Positions 8,461 to 17,074 of a stretch of DNA of 64,000 nucleotides are shown piece after piece. Each line of letters begins with the position of its first letter. The first letter of the stretch is position 1. The notes under the pieces were generated by a model. It made no database searches and was not told the DNA's origin. It was given only the letters and a program-made list of their open reading frames with translations. The translations under genes were made by a program, and so were the position numbers. Origin of the DNA: Azospirillum sp. SYSU D00513 (GTDB lineage: Bacteria > Pseudomonadota > Alphaproteobacteria > Azospirillales > Azospirillaceae). The DNA lies in NCBI RefSeq assembly GCF_017356015.1, contig NZ_JAFIQV010000003.1, forward strand, positions 186,001-250,000, given 5' to 3'.

Positions 8461-8552
8461 CCTTCCGTCATCCCCGCGCAGGCGGGGATCCAGGGCAATT
8501 CAGGGGCGTTGCCAAGTTGCCCTGGAGTCCCGCTTTCGCGGGAATCCAGGGC
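8461..8552. repeat. REP-like palindromic element in the Nit1C operon
   Basis: Two short hairpins (stems CCCCGC/GCGGGG and CCCGC/GCGGG, each followed by ATCCAGGGC) lie in the gap between the first two Nit1C genes. The outer words recur in an element at 45735-45831. Such intragenic hairpins commonly adjust downstream expression or mRNA stability; that role here is inferred. Confidence 0.55.
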
Positions 8553-8599
8553 CGGTGGGGCAGGGCGCCCGCCCGACCACAATCCCAAGGAGACCTTCC

Positions 8600-9637
8600 A
8601 TGGCGGAGAAGAAAACCGTGCGGGTCGCGGCGGTGCAGCTGGCGCCCGACCTCGACAGCGCCTTCGGGACGGTGGAGAAGATCTGCCGCCTCATCGCCGA
8701 TGCGGCGGGGCAGGGGGCGCAATTGGTCGTCTTTCCGGAGACGGTCGTTCCCTACTACCCCTACTTCTCCTTCGTGCATCCGCCCGTCCTGACCGGGGCC
8801 GAGCATGTGAAGCTCTACGAGCGCGCCGTCACCGTCCCCGGCCCGGTGACCGAGGCGGTGGCCGCCGCCGCCCGCCGGCACAAGACCGTGGTGGTGCTCG
8901 GCGTCAACGAGCGCGATCACGGCTCCCTCTACAACACGCAGCTCGTCTTCGACGCGGACGGGCGGCTGGCGCTGAAGCGCCGCAAGATCACCCCGACCTT
9001 CCACGAGCGCATGATCTGGGGGCAGGGCGACGGCAGCGGCCTGACGGTGGTGGAGACGGCCGTGGGCCGGGTCGGGGCGCTCGCCTGCTGGGAGCATTAC
9101 AACCCGCTCGCCCGCTACGCCCTGATGGCGCAGCACGAGGAGATCCATGTCGCCCAGTTCCCGGGCTCCATGGTCGGCCCGGTCTTCGCCGACCAGATCG
9201 AGGTGACGATCCGCCACCACGCGCTGGAGTCCGGCTGCTTCGTGGTCAACGCCACCGGCTGGCTGACCGAGGAGCAGATCGCCGCCATCGCCCCCGATCC
9301 GGCCATGCGCAAGGCCCTGCGCGGCGGCTGCATGACCGCCATCGTCTCGCCCGAGGGCGGCCATGTCGTGCCGCCCCTGACGGAGGGGGAGGGGATCCTG
9401 CTGGCCGACCTCGACATGGCGCTGATCACCAAGCGCAAGCGCATGATGGACTCGGTCGGCCACTACGCGCGCCCCGAACTGCTCAGCCTCCACCTCGACA
9501 ACCGGCCCAAGCCCCCGGCGACGGCGGCGACGCCGCTTGCCGAGGTGGCATCCGCCGGCCTCTCCCATCCGATGCCCAGCGTTTCCGCCCCCTTCCAGAG
9601 CGAGGAGCCGAGCCATGAAGCCGTCGCCGCTGAATGA
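8600..9637 (+). CDS. Nitrilase of the Nit1C cluster
   Basis: A 345-residue carbon-nitrogen hydrolase of the Nit1 type. The catalytic triad is visible: Glu47 in VVFPETVV, Lys129 in [11 protein letters not shown] and Cys163 in [10 protein letters not shown]. Nitrilases hydrolyse R-CN to the acid and ammonia. The start is ATG 8600, preceded by AAGGAG. In characterised Nit1C clusters the nitrilase (NitC) is needed for growth on cyanide as nitrogen source; the true substrate in this strain is not shown. A variable tail rich in Pro/Ala follows residue 300. It overlaps the radical SAM gene by 23 bp. Confidence 0.92.
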   Translation: MAEKKTVRVAAVQLAPDLDSAFGTVEKICRLIADAAGQGAQLVVFPETVVPYYPYFSFVHPPVLTGAEHVKLYERAVTVPGPVTEAVAAAARRHKTVVVLGVNERDHGSLYNTQLVFDADGRLALKRRKITPTFHERMIWGQGDGSGLTVVETAVGRVGALACWEHYNPLARYALMAQHEEIHVAQFPGSMVGPVFADQIEVTIRHHALESGCFVVNATGWLTEEQIAAIAPDPAMRKALRGGCMTAIVSPEGGHVVPPLTEGEGILLADLDMALITKRKRMMDSVGHYARPELLSLHLDNRPKPPATAATPLAEVASAGLSHPMPSVSAPFQSEEPSHEAVAAE

Positions 9638-10775
9638 CACGATGCTGAGTGAGACGATCCCGGTCGAAAGCCTTTCCGCCGCCTCCATGCCGGCCAGCCA
9701 GCTCATCACCGAGCTGCAGTCCTTCGGCATCCGGCTCGCCGACCCCAGGGCCGGCGCGCCGAGCCGGCGGGGCGGGGCGGGGCCGTCGGACCACAAGGCG
9801 GTGACCATCGACGGCCGCACCGTCATGGTGCCGGTCCACACGGCCTCGGCCTACGAGTCCCCCTACACCGCGTCCCGCCCCGACGTCCGGGGGCTGAGCG
9901 TGGTGGAGCGGGACGGGGTGGCGGTCGGTCGCATCGCCTTCCCGCGCCAGCCGCGCTTCCACGCGCTCCAGACTCTGGACGGCATCCCCTATTCGAAGAT
10001 CGCGGTGCTGCACGGGGCGGACGTGCTCGCCACCACCGTGCTCCAGACCTGCATCCGCTACCAGAGCCGCGCCAGGACCTGCCAGTTCTGCTCCATCGGC
10101 CAGTCGCTGGCGGCGGGGCGCACCATCGCCCGCAAGACGCCCGAACAGCTCGCCGAGGTGGCGCGCGCCGCCGTGCTGCTCGACGGGGTGAAGCACATGG
10201 TGATGACCACCGGCACGCCGAACGCCACCGACCGGGGTGCGGCCATCCTCTGCGAGAGCGCCTTCGCGGTGAAGCAGGCGGTGGACCTGCCGATCCAGGC
10301 CCAGTGCGAGCCGCCGGACGACGACGCCTGGTTCCGCCGCATGAAGGCCGCCGGGGTGGACGCGCTCGGCATGCATCTGGAGGCGGTGACGCCGGAGGTG
10401 CGCGCCCGCATCATGCCCGGCAAGGCCAGCGTGCCGCTGGAGCGCTACTTCTCCGCCTTCGAGGCCTCGGTGGCCGTCTTCGGCCGGGGCCAGGTCTCGA
10501 CCTACATCCTCGCCGGGCTGGGCGACGGCCGCGACGCGATCCTCGGCATCTCCGAAAAGCTGATCGCCATGGGCGTCTATCCCTTCGTCGTGCCCTTCGT
10601 GCCGATCTCCGGCACGCCGCTGGAGGACCATCCGGCCCCGAGCCCCGGATTCATGCGCGACCTGCTGGCCCCGCTCGGCGCCATGCTGCGCGCGGCGAAC
10701 CTCCGCTCGGCCGACATCAAGGCGGGCTGCGGCAAGTGCGGCGCCTGCTCCTCCCTCTCGGCCTACGGGGGGTGA
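9615..10775 (+). CDS. Radical SAM protein, MSMEG_0568 type
   Basis: A 386-residue radical SAM protein in the NitD position of Nit1C. The cluster-binding cysteines are C146, C156 and C159 ([14 protein letters not shown]), i.e. CX9CX2C rather than the usual CX3CX2C. A second set, C372, C375 and C378 (CGKCGAC), sits at the very C-terminus and could hold an auxiliary cluster. The C-terminal region otherwise resembles the biotin/cofactor-type radical SAM barrel ([17 protein letters not shown]). The start at ATG 9615 has GAGGAG upstream and overlaps the nitrilase. The reaction is unknown; involvement in cyanide or nitrile assimilation is inferred from the cluster. Confidence 0.88.
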   Translation: MKPSPLNDTMLSETIPVESLSAASMPASQLITELQSFGIRLADPRAGAPSRRGGAGPSDHKAVTIDGRTVMVPVHTASAYESPYTASRPDVRGLSVVERDGVAVGRIAFPRQPRFHALQTLDGIPYSKIAVLHGADVLATTVLQTCIRYQSRARTCQFCSIGQSLAAGRTIARKTPEQLAEVARAAVLLDGVKHMVMTTGTPNATDRGAAILCESAFAVKQAVDLPIQAQCEPPDDDAWFRRMKAAGVDALGMHLEAVTPEVRARIMPGKASVPLERYFSAFEASVAVFGRGQVSTYILAGLGDGRDAILGISEKLIAMGVYPFVVPFVPISGTPLEDHPAPSPGFMRDLLAPLGAMLRAANLRSADIKAGCGKCGACSSLSAYGG

Positions 10776-10778
10776 GCC

Positions 10779-11321
10779 ATGCTGCTGGAACCCGTCCGCC
10801 CCTTCATCGCCAGCGAATACCGCGTGAAGCTCGCCACCGAGGGCTGGGAGCGCGCGGGCGCCGCCCGCCTGCGCCGCCGGATCTTCTGCGAGGAGCAGCG
10901 GATCTTCGAGGGTGACGACCGCGACGCCGTGGACGACACGGCCATCCCCATCGTGGCGCTGGCCTGCCTGTTCGGCAACCCCGACACGGTGGTCGGCACG
11001 GTGCGCATCCACCAGCCCGAGCCGGGCGTCTGGTACGGCTCGCGGCTGGCGGTCGATGCGGATTACCGCCGCGTCGGCTCGCTCGGCGCCGCGCTGATCC
11101 GGCTCGCCGTCTGCACGGCGACCGCGCGCGGCTGCCTGCGCTTCCACGCCCATGTGCAGAGCCGCAACGCGCTGCTCTTCCGCCGGCTGCACTGGAAGAC
11201 GCTGGAGGAGGTCACCTTGCACGGGGCGCCGCACCATTTCATGCAGGCCGACCTCGCCCACTACCAGCCCTTCCCCGACGGCGACCGCGGCTTCGTCGCG
11301 CTGACCAGGAGCGCGGCATGA
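10779..11321 (+). CDS. GNAT acetyltransferase, MSMEG_0567 type (Nit1C)
   Basis: A 180-residue GNAT protein in the NitE position. It begins with a conserved segment FIASEYRVKLATEGWERAGA, then RRRIFCEEQRIFEGDDRD, and the acetyl-CoA motif is RRVGSLGAALI. The N-terminus resembles the acyl-homoserine-lactone-synthase-like GNAT fold (RRRIFCEEQ), as reported for several members of this group. The gene sits 3 bp after the radical SAM gene and overlaps the next gene by ATGA. The substrate is unknown; it may acylate the product of the nitrilase/radical SAM pair. Confidence 0.85.
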   Translation: MLLEPVRPFIASEYRVKLATEGWERAGAARLRRRIFCEEQRIFEGDDRDAVDDTAIPIVALACLFGNPDTVVGTVRIHQPEPGVWYGSRLAVDADYRRVGSLGAALIRLAVCTATARGCLRFHAHVQSRNALLFRRLHWKTLEEVTLHGAPHHFMQADLAHYQPFPDGDRGFVALTRSAA

Positions 11322-12316
11322 GCCTTTCCCCGGACTCCCTCGCCACCCTGGCCGACACCCTGCGGGCCAGCCGCGGCATCGCCCACAAGCGGGACATCGA
11401 CGCCGTCGTCTCGGCCCTGTCGCTGGGCTTCGCGGCGGACCGGGCGGTGCCGGTCGGCGACGACTGCGCGGCCATCCCCGACGGCGACGGCCACCTGCTC
11501 CTCGCCATCGAAGGCTTCCTGAACGAGTTCGTCGCCGACGACCCCTGGTTCGCCGGCTGGTGCGGGGTGATGGTCAACCTCGGCGACGTCGCCGCCATGG
11601 GCGGGCGCCCGGTCGCCGTGGTGGACGCGGTGTGGAGCCGGGACGCGGGTGAAGCCGGGACGATCCTCGACGGGCTGCGCGCCGCCTCGGCGGCCTACGG
11701 CGTGCCGGTGGTCGGCGGCCATTCCAACACCCGCAACGACCGGGGCCAGCTCTCCGTCGCCGTGCTCGGCCGGGCCAAGCGGCTCCTGACCAGCTTCGAC
11801 GCCCGGCCGGGCGACCGGCTGCTCGCCGCCATCGACCTGCGCGGCCGCTACCGGGAGCCGGCCCCCTATTTCGACGCCGCGACGGCCGCACCGCCGGAGC
11901 GGCTGCGCGGCGACCTGGAGATCCTGCCCGCCCTGGCGGAGGACGGCCTCTGCCGCGCCGCCAAGGACGTCAGCATGGGCGGGGTCGCCGGCACGGCGCT
12001 GATGCTGATGGAATGCTCCGGCGTCGGCGGCACCCTCGACGTCACCGCCGTGCCGCGCCCGCCGGGGGCGGCGCTCGACCGCTGGCTCCTCTCCTTCCCG
12101 AGCTACGGCTACCTGCTGAGCGTGGCGCCGGAGAAGACGGACGCCGTGGTCGACCGCTTCGCCGCGCGCGGCATCGCCTGCGCCGCCATCGGCGGGGTGG
12201 AGGCCGGCAGCGGGGTGCGGCTGTCGTCGGGCGGGGAGAGCGTGCCCTTCTGGGACTTCGCCGCGAGCCCGCTGATCGGCTGCGGCCCCGCCGCCCACGC
12301 TCCGGGCGGGAGGTGA
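11318..12316 (+). CDS. AIR-synthase-like (PurM/ThiL/SelD fold) protein, sll0787 type
   Basis: A 332-residue protein of the PurM superfamily in the NitF position. ATP-binding features are GDDCAAI near residue 50, MVNLGDVAAMGG near 88-98 and VSMGGVAGTALML near 215. PurM-fold enzymes activate an oxygen or carbonyl by ATP-dependent phosphorylation, so an amide or carboxylate activation step is plausible. It starts on an ATGA overlap with the GNAT gene and ends 3 bp before the glycosyltransferase. Its specific reaction has not been determined. Confidence 0.85.
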   Translation: MSLSPDSLATLADTLRASRGIAHKRDIDAVVSALSLGFAADRAVPVGDDCAAIPDGDGHLLLAIEGFLNEFVADDPWFAGWCGVMVNLGDVAAMGGRPVAVVDAVWSRDAGEAGTILDGLRAASAAYGVPVVGGHSNTRNDRGQLSVAVLGRAKRLLTSFDARPGDRLLAAIDLRGRYREPAPYFDAATAAPPERLRGDLEILPALAEDGLCRAAKDVSMGGVAGTALMLMECSGVGGTLDVTAVPRPPGAALDRWLLSFPSYGYLLSVAPEKTDAVVDRFAARGIACAAIGGVEAGSGVRLSSGGESVPFWDFAASPLIGCGPAAHAPGGR

Positions 12317-12319
12317 CCC

Positions 12320-13528
12320 GTGCGCAACCACCTGTCCATCGGCATCCTGACCCATTCCACCAACCCGCGCGGCGGCGTCGTGCACGCGCTGGAGCTTGCC
12401 GACGCCCTGACGGCGCTCGGCCACGAAGCGGTGGTCCACGCGCCGGATCCCTCGGGCGAGGGCTTCTTCCGGCGGACGCGGGCGCGCACCGTGTCGGTGC
12501 CGGCCCGGCCCGTGTCCGGCGGGCTGGTCCAGCTCGTCCAGACCCGCATCGACGAGTATGTCGCCTTCTTCGAGAGCGCGGCGGCCGCGCGCTACGACGT
12601 GCTCCACGCGCAGGACTCCATCAGCGCCAACGCGCTGGCCTTTCTCGCCGAGCGGGGCCGCATCCCCGGCTTCGTCCGCACCGTGCACCACATCGACGGC
12701 TTCGACGACCCGCTGCTCAGCGCCTGGCAGAACCGCGCCATCACGGCGGCCGACCATCTCTTCTGCGTCAGCCCGCTGTGGCGGGAGACGCTGGCCCGCG
12801 ACTTCGGCCGGACGGCCACGCTCGTCGGCAACGGGGTGGACCGGCGGCGCTTCACCCCCGTCCGCGACGCCCGCGACGCGGAGCTGCGCTCCCGCCTGGG
12901 GATCGGCGGCGGGCCGGTCTTCCTGGCGGTCGGCGGGGTGGAGGCGCGCAAGAACAGCGTGCGCATCCTCCAGGCCTTCCTGATCGCGCGCCGGACCTAC
13001 CCCGCCGCCCAGCTCGTCGTCGCGGGCGGCGCCTCGCTGCTCGACCACGGCGCCACCCGCCGGGCCTTCGACGCGCTGGTCGCGGAAAGCGGCCTCGGCA
13101 CCGGGCCGGGCCGGCCGCTGCTGCTGACCGGTCCCCTGCCGGACGCCGACATGCCAGCGCTCTACCGTCTGGCGGACGCGCTGGTCTTCCCCTCGCTGCG
13201 CGAGGGGTTCGGGCTGGTGGTGCTGGAGGCGATGGCCTGCGGGACTCCGGTGGTCGTGTCGCGGATGCCGCCCTTTACCGAATATCTGGCGCCGGACGAC
13301 GGGCTGTGGGCCGACCCCCATTCGGCGGAAAGCATCGCCGACGCCATGCTCGCCGCCGTCGAGCCGGCCACGCGCGCCCGGCTGGCGCGGGCCGGCGCCG
13401 CCGTGGCGCGCCGGCTGGGCTGGGACGGCTGCGCGCTCGCCCATCTGCAGGCCTACATCGCCCATCTCACGGGAACCCGCCTTACGGGAACCTGGCCAAC
13501 CGACAGGGGAGGGGCCCTCCATGCCTGA
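12320..13528 (+). CDS. Glycosyltransferase family 4-type, MSMEG_0565 (Nit1C)
   Basis: A 402-residue GT-B glycosyltransferase starting at GTG 12320. The N-terminus reads HSTNPRGGVVHALELADAL, giving the donor-proximal Gly-rich loop; the nucleotide-sugar binding half shows VGNGVDRRRF, VGGVEARKN and the EX7E-like FPSLREGFGLVVLEAMACGTPVV. Such enzymes transfer sugars from nucleotide donors. Its presence in a nitrile/cyanide cluster is unexplained; one idea is that the cluster product is glycosylated for storage or protection. The gene is immediately downstream of the AIR-synthase-like gene and overlaps the next by 8 bp. Confidence 0.88.
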   Translation: MRNHLSIGILTHSTNPRGGVVHALELADALTALGHEAVVHAPDPSGEGFFRRTRARTVSVPARPVSGGLVQLVQTRIDEYVAFFESAAAARYDVLHAQDSISANALAFLAERGRIPGFVRTVHHIDGFDDPLLSAWQNRAITAADHLFCVSPLWRETLARDFGRTATLVGNGVDRRRFTPVRDARDAELRSRLGIGGGPVFLAVGGVEARKNSVRILQAFLIARRTYPAAQLVVAGGASLLDHGATRRAFDALVAESGLGTGPGRPLLLTGPLPDADMPALYRLADALVFPSLREGFGLVVLEAMACGTPVVVSRMPPFTEYLAPDDGLWADPHSAESIADAMLAAVEPATRARLARAGAAVARRLGWDGCALAHLQAYIAHLTGTRLTGTWPTDRGGALHA

Positions 13529-13808
13529 AATGCGCTTCCTGGTCCGCTGGCCCGACGGCAGCGCGTCGAGCTGCTATTCCCCCTCCCTGGTCGTGAAGGA
13601 CTACCTGACCGCCGGGGAAAGCTACGGCCTGTCCGATTTCGTCGAGCGCAGCCGCACCGCGCTCGGCATCGCCAGCGACCGGGTGGAGGCCAAGTACGGC
13701 TTCCCCTGCTCGCGCGCCGCCGGCCAGATCGCCGCCATCCAGGCGGCGGCCGAACGCTTCGCCGGCATCCCCGACGCCCGCGTCACCGTCCAATCCTTTG
13801 TCGAATGA
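13521..13808 (+). CDS. MSMEG_0570-type small Nit1C protein
   Basis: A 95-residue protein matching the MSMEG_0570 group: it opens MPEMRFLVRWPDGSASSCYS and continues with ERSRTALGIASDRVEAKYGFPCSRA, with a conserved-looking Cys-Tyr pair and a second Cys. It probably folds as a small alpha/beta domain and may be a subunit or regulator rather than an enzyme. It overlaps the glycosyltransferase by 8 bp and is followed by the flavoprotein 17 bp later, so the three are translationally linked. Function is unknown. Confidence 0.8.
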   Translation: MPEMRFLVRWPDGSASSCYSPSLVVKDYLTAGESYGLSDFVERSRTALGIASDRVEAKYGFPCSRAAGQIAAIQAAAERFAGIPDARVTVQSFVE

Positions 13809-13825
13809 CACCGAAGGAGCCCGCC

Positions 13826-15103
13826 ATGACCGAGACGATCCACTCCCTGAAACCCCACTATCCCGTGATCGTCGTCGGCGGCGGTCAGGCCGGCCTGTCG
13901 GCGAGCTGGCACCTGAAGCAGAAGGGCATCGAGCATGCCGTTCTGGAGAAGCACCGCAGCGGCCATTCCTGGCGCAGCGAGCGCTGGGACAGCTTCTGCC
14001 TCGTCACGCCGAACTGGCAGTGCCAGCTTCCGGGCTTTCCCTATCCCGGCGCCGACCCGCACGGCTTCATGAAGAAGGACGAGATCGTCGCCTATCTCGA
14101 CGCCTTCGTGGAACGGCTCCGCCCGCCGCTGATGGAGGGCGTGACCGTCTCCTCGCTCCGGCGGGAGGAAGACGGCCTCTACCGGCTGCGGACGAGCGCC
14201 GGCGAGACCAGCGCCGACAACGTGATCCTGGCGGTCGGCGGCTATCACATCCCCAACATCCCGCGCCTCGCGGAGCGGCTGCCCGACGGCATCGCCCAGG
14301 TCCATTCCTCACGCTACCGCAACGCCGCCCAGCTTCCCGAGGGCGCCGTCCTGGTGGTGGGCAGCGGCCAGTCCGGCTGCCAGATCGCCGAGGACCTGCA
14401 TCTCGAGAGCCGCCGGGTGCATCTCAGCGTCGGCAGCGCGCCGCGCTGCCCGCGCGTCTACCGGGGCCGCGACGCCGTCGATTGGCTGCACGACATGGGC
14501 CATTACGACATGCCCGTCGAGAAACATTCGCTGAAGGAGAAGGTGCGCCGCAACGCCAACCATTATGTGACGGGCCGCGACGGCGGGCGCGAGATCGACC
14601 TGCGGAAATTCGCGACGGAGGGCATGAGGCTCTACGGGCGCCTCGACACGCTGGCCGAGGGCCGCGTCACCTTCGAACCGAACCTGACGAGGAACCTCGA
14701 CAACGCCGACGCCGTCTACAACGGCATCCGCGCGGCCATCGACAAGCACATCCGGGAACAGGGCATCGACGCCCCCATCGACCCGCCCTACAGCGCGCCC
14801 TGGGCGCCGGACGGCGACCCGCTGGAGCTGGACCTCGCCGCGGAGGGCATCCGCTCCGTCGTCTGGTGCACGGGCTTCCGCTCCAACTTCGGCTGGGTGG
14901 AGGTGCCGGTCTTCGACGGCGCCGGCCAGCCGGTGCACCGGCGCGGCGTGACGGGCTCGCCGGGGCTCTATTTCCTGGGACTGCCCTGGCTGCACACCTG
15001 GGGATCGGGGCGCTTCTCGGGCGTGGCGCGGGACGCGGGCCATGTGGTGGACCGCATCGCCGCGCGGCCGGTGGACGCCATGCCCTTGCAGGCCGTCGGC
15101 TGA
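13826..15103 (+). CDS. Flavin-dependent oxidoreductase, MSMEG_0569 type
   Basis: A 425-residue two-dinucleotide-binding protein in the NitH position. The FAD site is [17 protein letters not shown] near residues 13-30, and the NAD(P)H site is [17 protein letters not shown] near 180-197, the layout of flavin-containing monooxygenases (class B). [16 protein letters not shown] matches FMO-like members of this group. The reaction in the cluster is unknown, but an N- or S-oxygenation is expected of the fold. ATG 13826 follows AAGGAG. An in-frame ATG 21 bp upstream is less likely because it would overlap the previous gene without a ribosome binding site. Confidence 0.9.
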   Translation: MTETIHSLKPHYPVIVVGGGQAGLSASWHLKQKGIEHAVLEKHRSGHSWRSERWDSFCLVTPNWQCQLPGFPYPGADPHGFMKKDEIVAYLDAFVERLRPPLMEGVTVSSLRREEDGLYRLRTSAGETSADNVILAVGGYHIPNIPRLAERLPDGIAQVHSSRYRNAAQLPEGAVLVVGSGQSGCQIAEDLHLESRRVHLSVGSAPRCPRVYRGRDAVDWLHDMGHYDMPVEKHSLKEKVRRNANHYVTGRDGGREIDLRKFATEGMRLYGRLDTLAEGRVTFEPNLTRNLDNADAVYNGIRAAIDKHIREQGIDAPIDPPYSAPWAPDGDPLELDLAAEGIRSVVWCTGFRSNFGWVEVPVFDGAGQPVHRRGVTGSPGLYFLGLPWLHTWGSGRFSGVARDAGHVVDRIAARPVDAMPLQAVG

Positions 15104-15120
15104 CCGGAGGGGATACGCGC

Positions 15121-15987
15121 ATGACCTTCCTCCTGGCGGACCCCGCGCCCACAGAAGCCCCTCGGGACTCCGGCGACCTTCTGGTCGGCATGCCCCATCT
15201 GGCCCTGAACGGCCTGTCGGAGACCTGGCTCCTGAAGGAGTGCGGGCACCGGCATTGGATGATGCTGGCGCGGGAGCTAGGCCAGCCGGTCCCGGACTTC
15301 CGCGACCGCACCGGGGCGACGGTCTACGCGACCTTCACCGCCGTCTCCACCGCCGACGCCGCGCTGGACCAGGTGGAGGAGAACGACCGGCTCCGCTTCG
15401 AGGGCCGGATCGAGCGAGTCTCCCGCACCCAGTTCCAGAGCACCCAGCGCATCGCCGTCGGCGAGCGGACGGTGGCGCGGGTCACGCTCCTGTCGGTCTT
15501 CCTGAAGCGCGCGCAGGCCGGCGACAACCGCAGCGTGGTGCGCGCCGTGCCCAGCCGCATGCCGCTGGCCCTGTTCGAGCCCGGCGCCGGACAGGGGCTG
15601 GCCGGCACGGCCTACGGCTTCCGCGACGGAAGCTGGGGCGAACACATGGGCTTCCGGCGGGAGGAGCGGCGCATTCTCGCCTCCCACCCCATCGATCCCT
15701 GCCCGCACGGCGACTTCAACGGGGCGGGCTTCCTTTACTTCGCCAGCTTCCAGGGCTTCGCCGACCGCGCGGAATGGGCCTTCCACCGCGACCGCTCGGC
15801 CCGCCTGACCACCGCCCGGCGCGAGCTGTTCCTCTACGGCAACGTCAATCCGGGCGACCGGCTGACGGTCAATCTCTGCGGCTTGCGCGAGGGTGGCGAG
15901 GCGTTGGACCATTGGCTGGAGATCGTCCGCCAATCCGACGGCAGCCGCATCGCGGACGTGCTGAGCCTGCGCCGCGGGCCGGAGTGA
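15121..15987 (+). CDS. LnmK-like double-hotdog protein (Pnap_2097 family)
   Basis: A 288-residue protein whose first third carries the signature GMPHLALNGLSETWLLKECG and GHRHWMML, as in the Pnap_2097 family that resembles LnmK, a bifunctional acyltransferase/decarboxylase of leinamycin synthesis. The family is a double hotdog fold acting on acyl thioesters. It follows the flavoprotein by 17 bp with GGAGGGG upstream, so it belongs to the Nit1C transcript. In this setting it suggests that the cluster makes or modifies an acyl-thioester-derived product. Family recognition is from memory of the motif; the activity here is inferred. Confidence 0.65.
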   Translation: MTFLLADPAPTEAPRDSGDLLVGMPHLALNGLSETWLLKECGHRHWMMLARELGQPVPDFRDRTGATVYATFTAVSTADAALDQVEENDRLRFEGRIERVSRTQFQSTQRIAVGERTVARVTLLSVFLKRAQAGDNRSVVRAVPSRMPLALFEPGAGQGLAGTAYGFRDGSWGEHMGFRREERRILASHPIDPCPHGDFNGAGFLYFASFQGFADRAEWAFHRDRSARLTTARRELFLYGNVNPGDRLTVNLCGLREGGEALDHWLEIVRQSDGSRIADVLSLRRGPE

Positions 15988-16038
15988 CAGGTAACCGGGC
16001 GGACGGTCGGGCCTCGAACGAGACGAAAGGGAACAGGG

Positions 16039-17019
16039 ATGCTGATGGACTTCAAGCCCGTGCTGACATCGATGATGCTGGCCGGCACCGTCGCGGCGCT
16101 GCCGGCCGGCGCCTTGGCCCAGGCCGGCGCCCAGGCCGGCGCCCAGGCCGGCACACAGACCAGTCCACTCTGGTCCCTCTACGAGACCACGCTCAAGTCG
16201 GCCAAGCACATCGACCTGACCCACGCCTTCGAGCCGGTGCAGGCGGTCTGGCCCGGCTTCGGCACCGCGACCTTCAAGCCGGCCACGGCGGGCGCCGCCA
16301 TTCCCGGCTATGTCGAGAAGGGCGAGGTCTACAGCTACGACAAGCATGGCTTCGTCGCCACCGCCTATGATCTGCCGACCGACCAGTACGGCACGCAGCT
16401 CGACCCGCCCGCCCACTGGAACCCGCTCGGCGCGACGATCAGCGACATACCGGCCTCCGTCGCGCTGCGCCCGCTCGTGGTGATCGACATCAGCGGGAAG
16501 GCGAAGGCGGACGAGGGCTACCATCTCCAGGTCTCCGACGTCGAGGCGTGGGAGACGCGGCACGGCCGCATCCCGGAAGGGTCCGTGGTGATGGTCCGCT
16601 CCGACTGGCACAAGCGCTGGACCGACCGCGAACGCTTCAACAGGAAGCCCTTTCCCGGCGTCAGCCTCGCCGCCCTGAAGCATCTTCACCTGGAGCGCAA
16701 GATTCTCTTCCACGGCCACGAGCCGCTGGACACCGACACCACCCCCACCCTGGAAGGCGAGGCCTGGCTCATGGCGAACAACTTCGCCCAGGCGGAAGGC
16801 GTCGCCAACCTGGACCAGGTGCCGGAGGCCGGCGCCCTCATCTCCATCGGCTTCGCCAAGCCATTGGGCGGCACCGGCGGCTATGCCCGCTTCGTCGCCA
16901 TCGCCCCGGCGGATTGGCCGCACGGCGTCACCGTGACGACGGCTCCGGGCGCGCCCCTGCCGACGCAATCCGCGCCGCTGAAGCGCGACGCCAACGGGGT
17001 CATGCGCCCGACGCCCTGA
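16039..17019 (+). CDS. Secreted cyclase-family (kynurenine formamidase-like) protein
   Basis: A 326-residue protein with a signal peptide (MLMDFKPVLTSMMLAGTVAA..GALA) followed by a short AQAG tandem stretch, then a cyclase/formamidase domain. The usual metal motif HxGTHxDxPxH appears as QYGTQLDPPAH: Asp and the last His remain but both earlier His are Gln. Such a change alters the metal site, so hydrolysis by the classical mechanism is uncertain. The gene lies 51 bp after the LnmK-like gene on the same strand with AAGGGAACAGGG upstream, so it may be the last gene of the Nit1C operon. A palindrome follows the stop (17034-17049). Confidence 0.75.
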   Translation: MLMDFKPVLTSMMLAGTVAALPAGALAQAGAQAGAQAGTQTSPLWSLYETTLKSAKHIDLTHAFEPVQAVWPGFGTATFKPATAGAAIPGYVEKGEVYSYDKHGFVATAYDLPTDQYGTQLDPPAHWNPLGATISDIPASVALRPLVVIDISGKAKADEGYHLQVSDVEAWETRHGRIPEGSVVMVRSDWHKRWTDRERFNRKPFPGVSLAALKHLHLERKILFHGHEPLDTDTTPTLEGEAWLMANNFAQAEGVANLDQVPEAGALISIGFAKPLGGTGGYARFVAIAPADWPHGVTVTTAPGAPLPTQSAPLKRDANGVMRPTP

Positions 17020-17033
17020 TCCCGCCCGATGCC

Positions 17034-17049
17034 GTTGCGCCGGCGCAAT
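17034..17049. repeat. Candidate parS site 4 (imperfect 16-bp palindrome)
   Basis: GTTGCGCCGGCGCAAT differs from the perfect copies at its last base. It lies between two convergent genes, where a hairpin terminator is an equally good explanation. Confidence 0.4.
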
Positions 17050-17074
17050 TGATGGCCGCCACCACTTCCAGGGG

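Noticed and set aside
11261..13522. Long minus-strand frame across the Nit1C operon
   Set aside because: Antisense of AIR-synthase-like and glycosyltransferase genes; no conserved motif.
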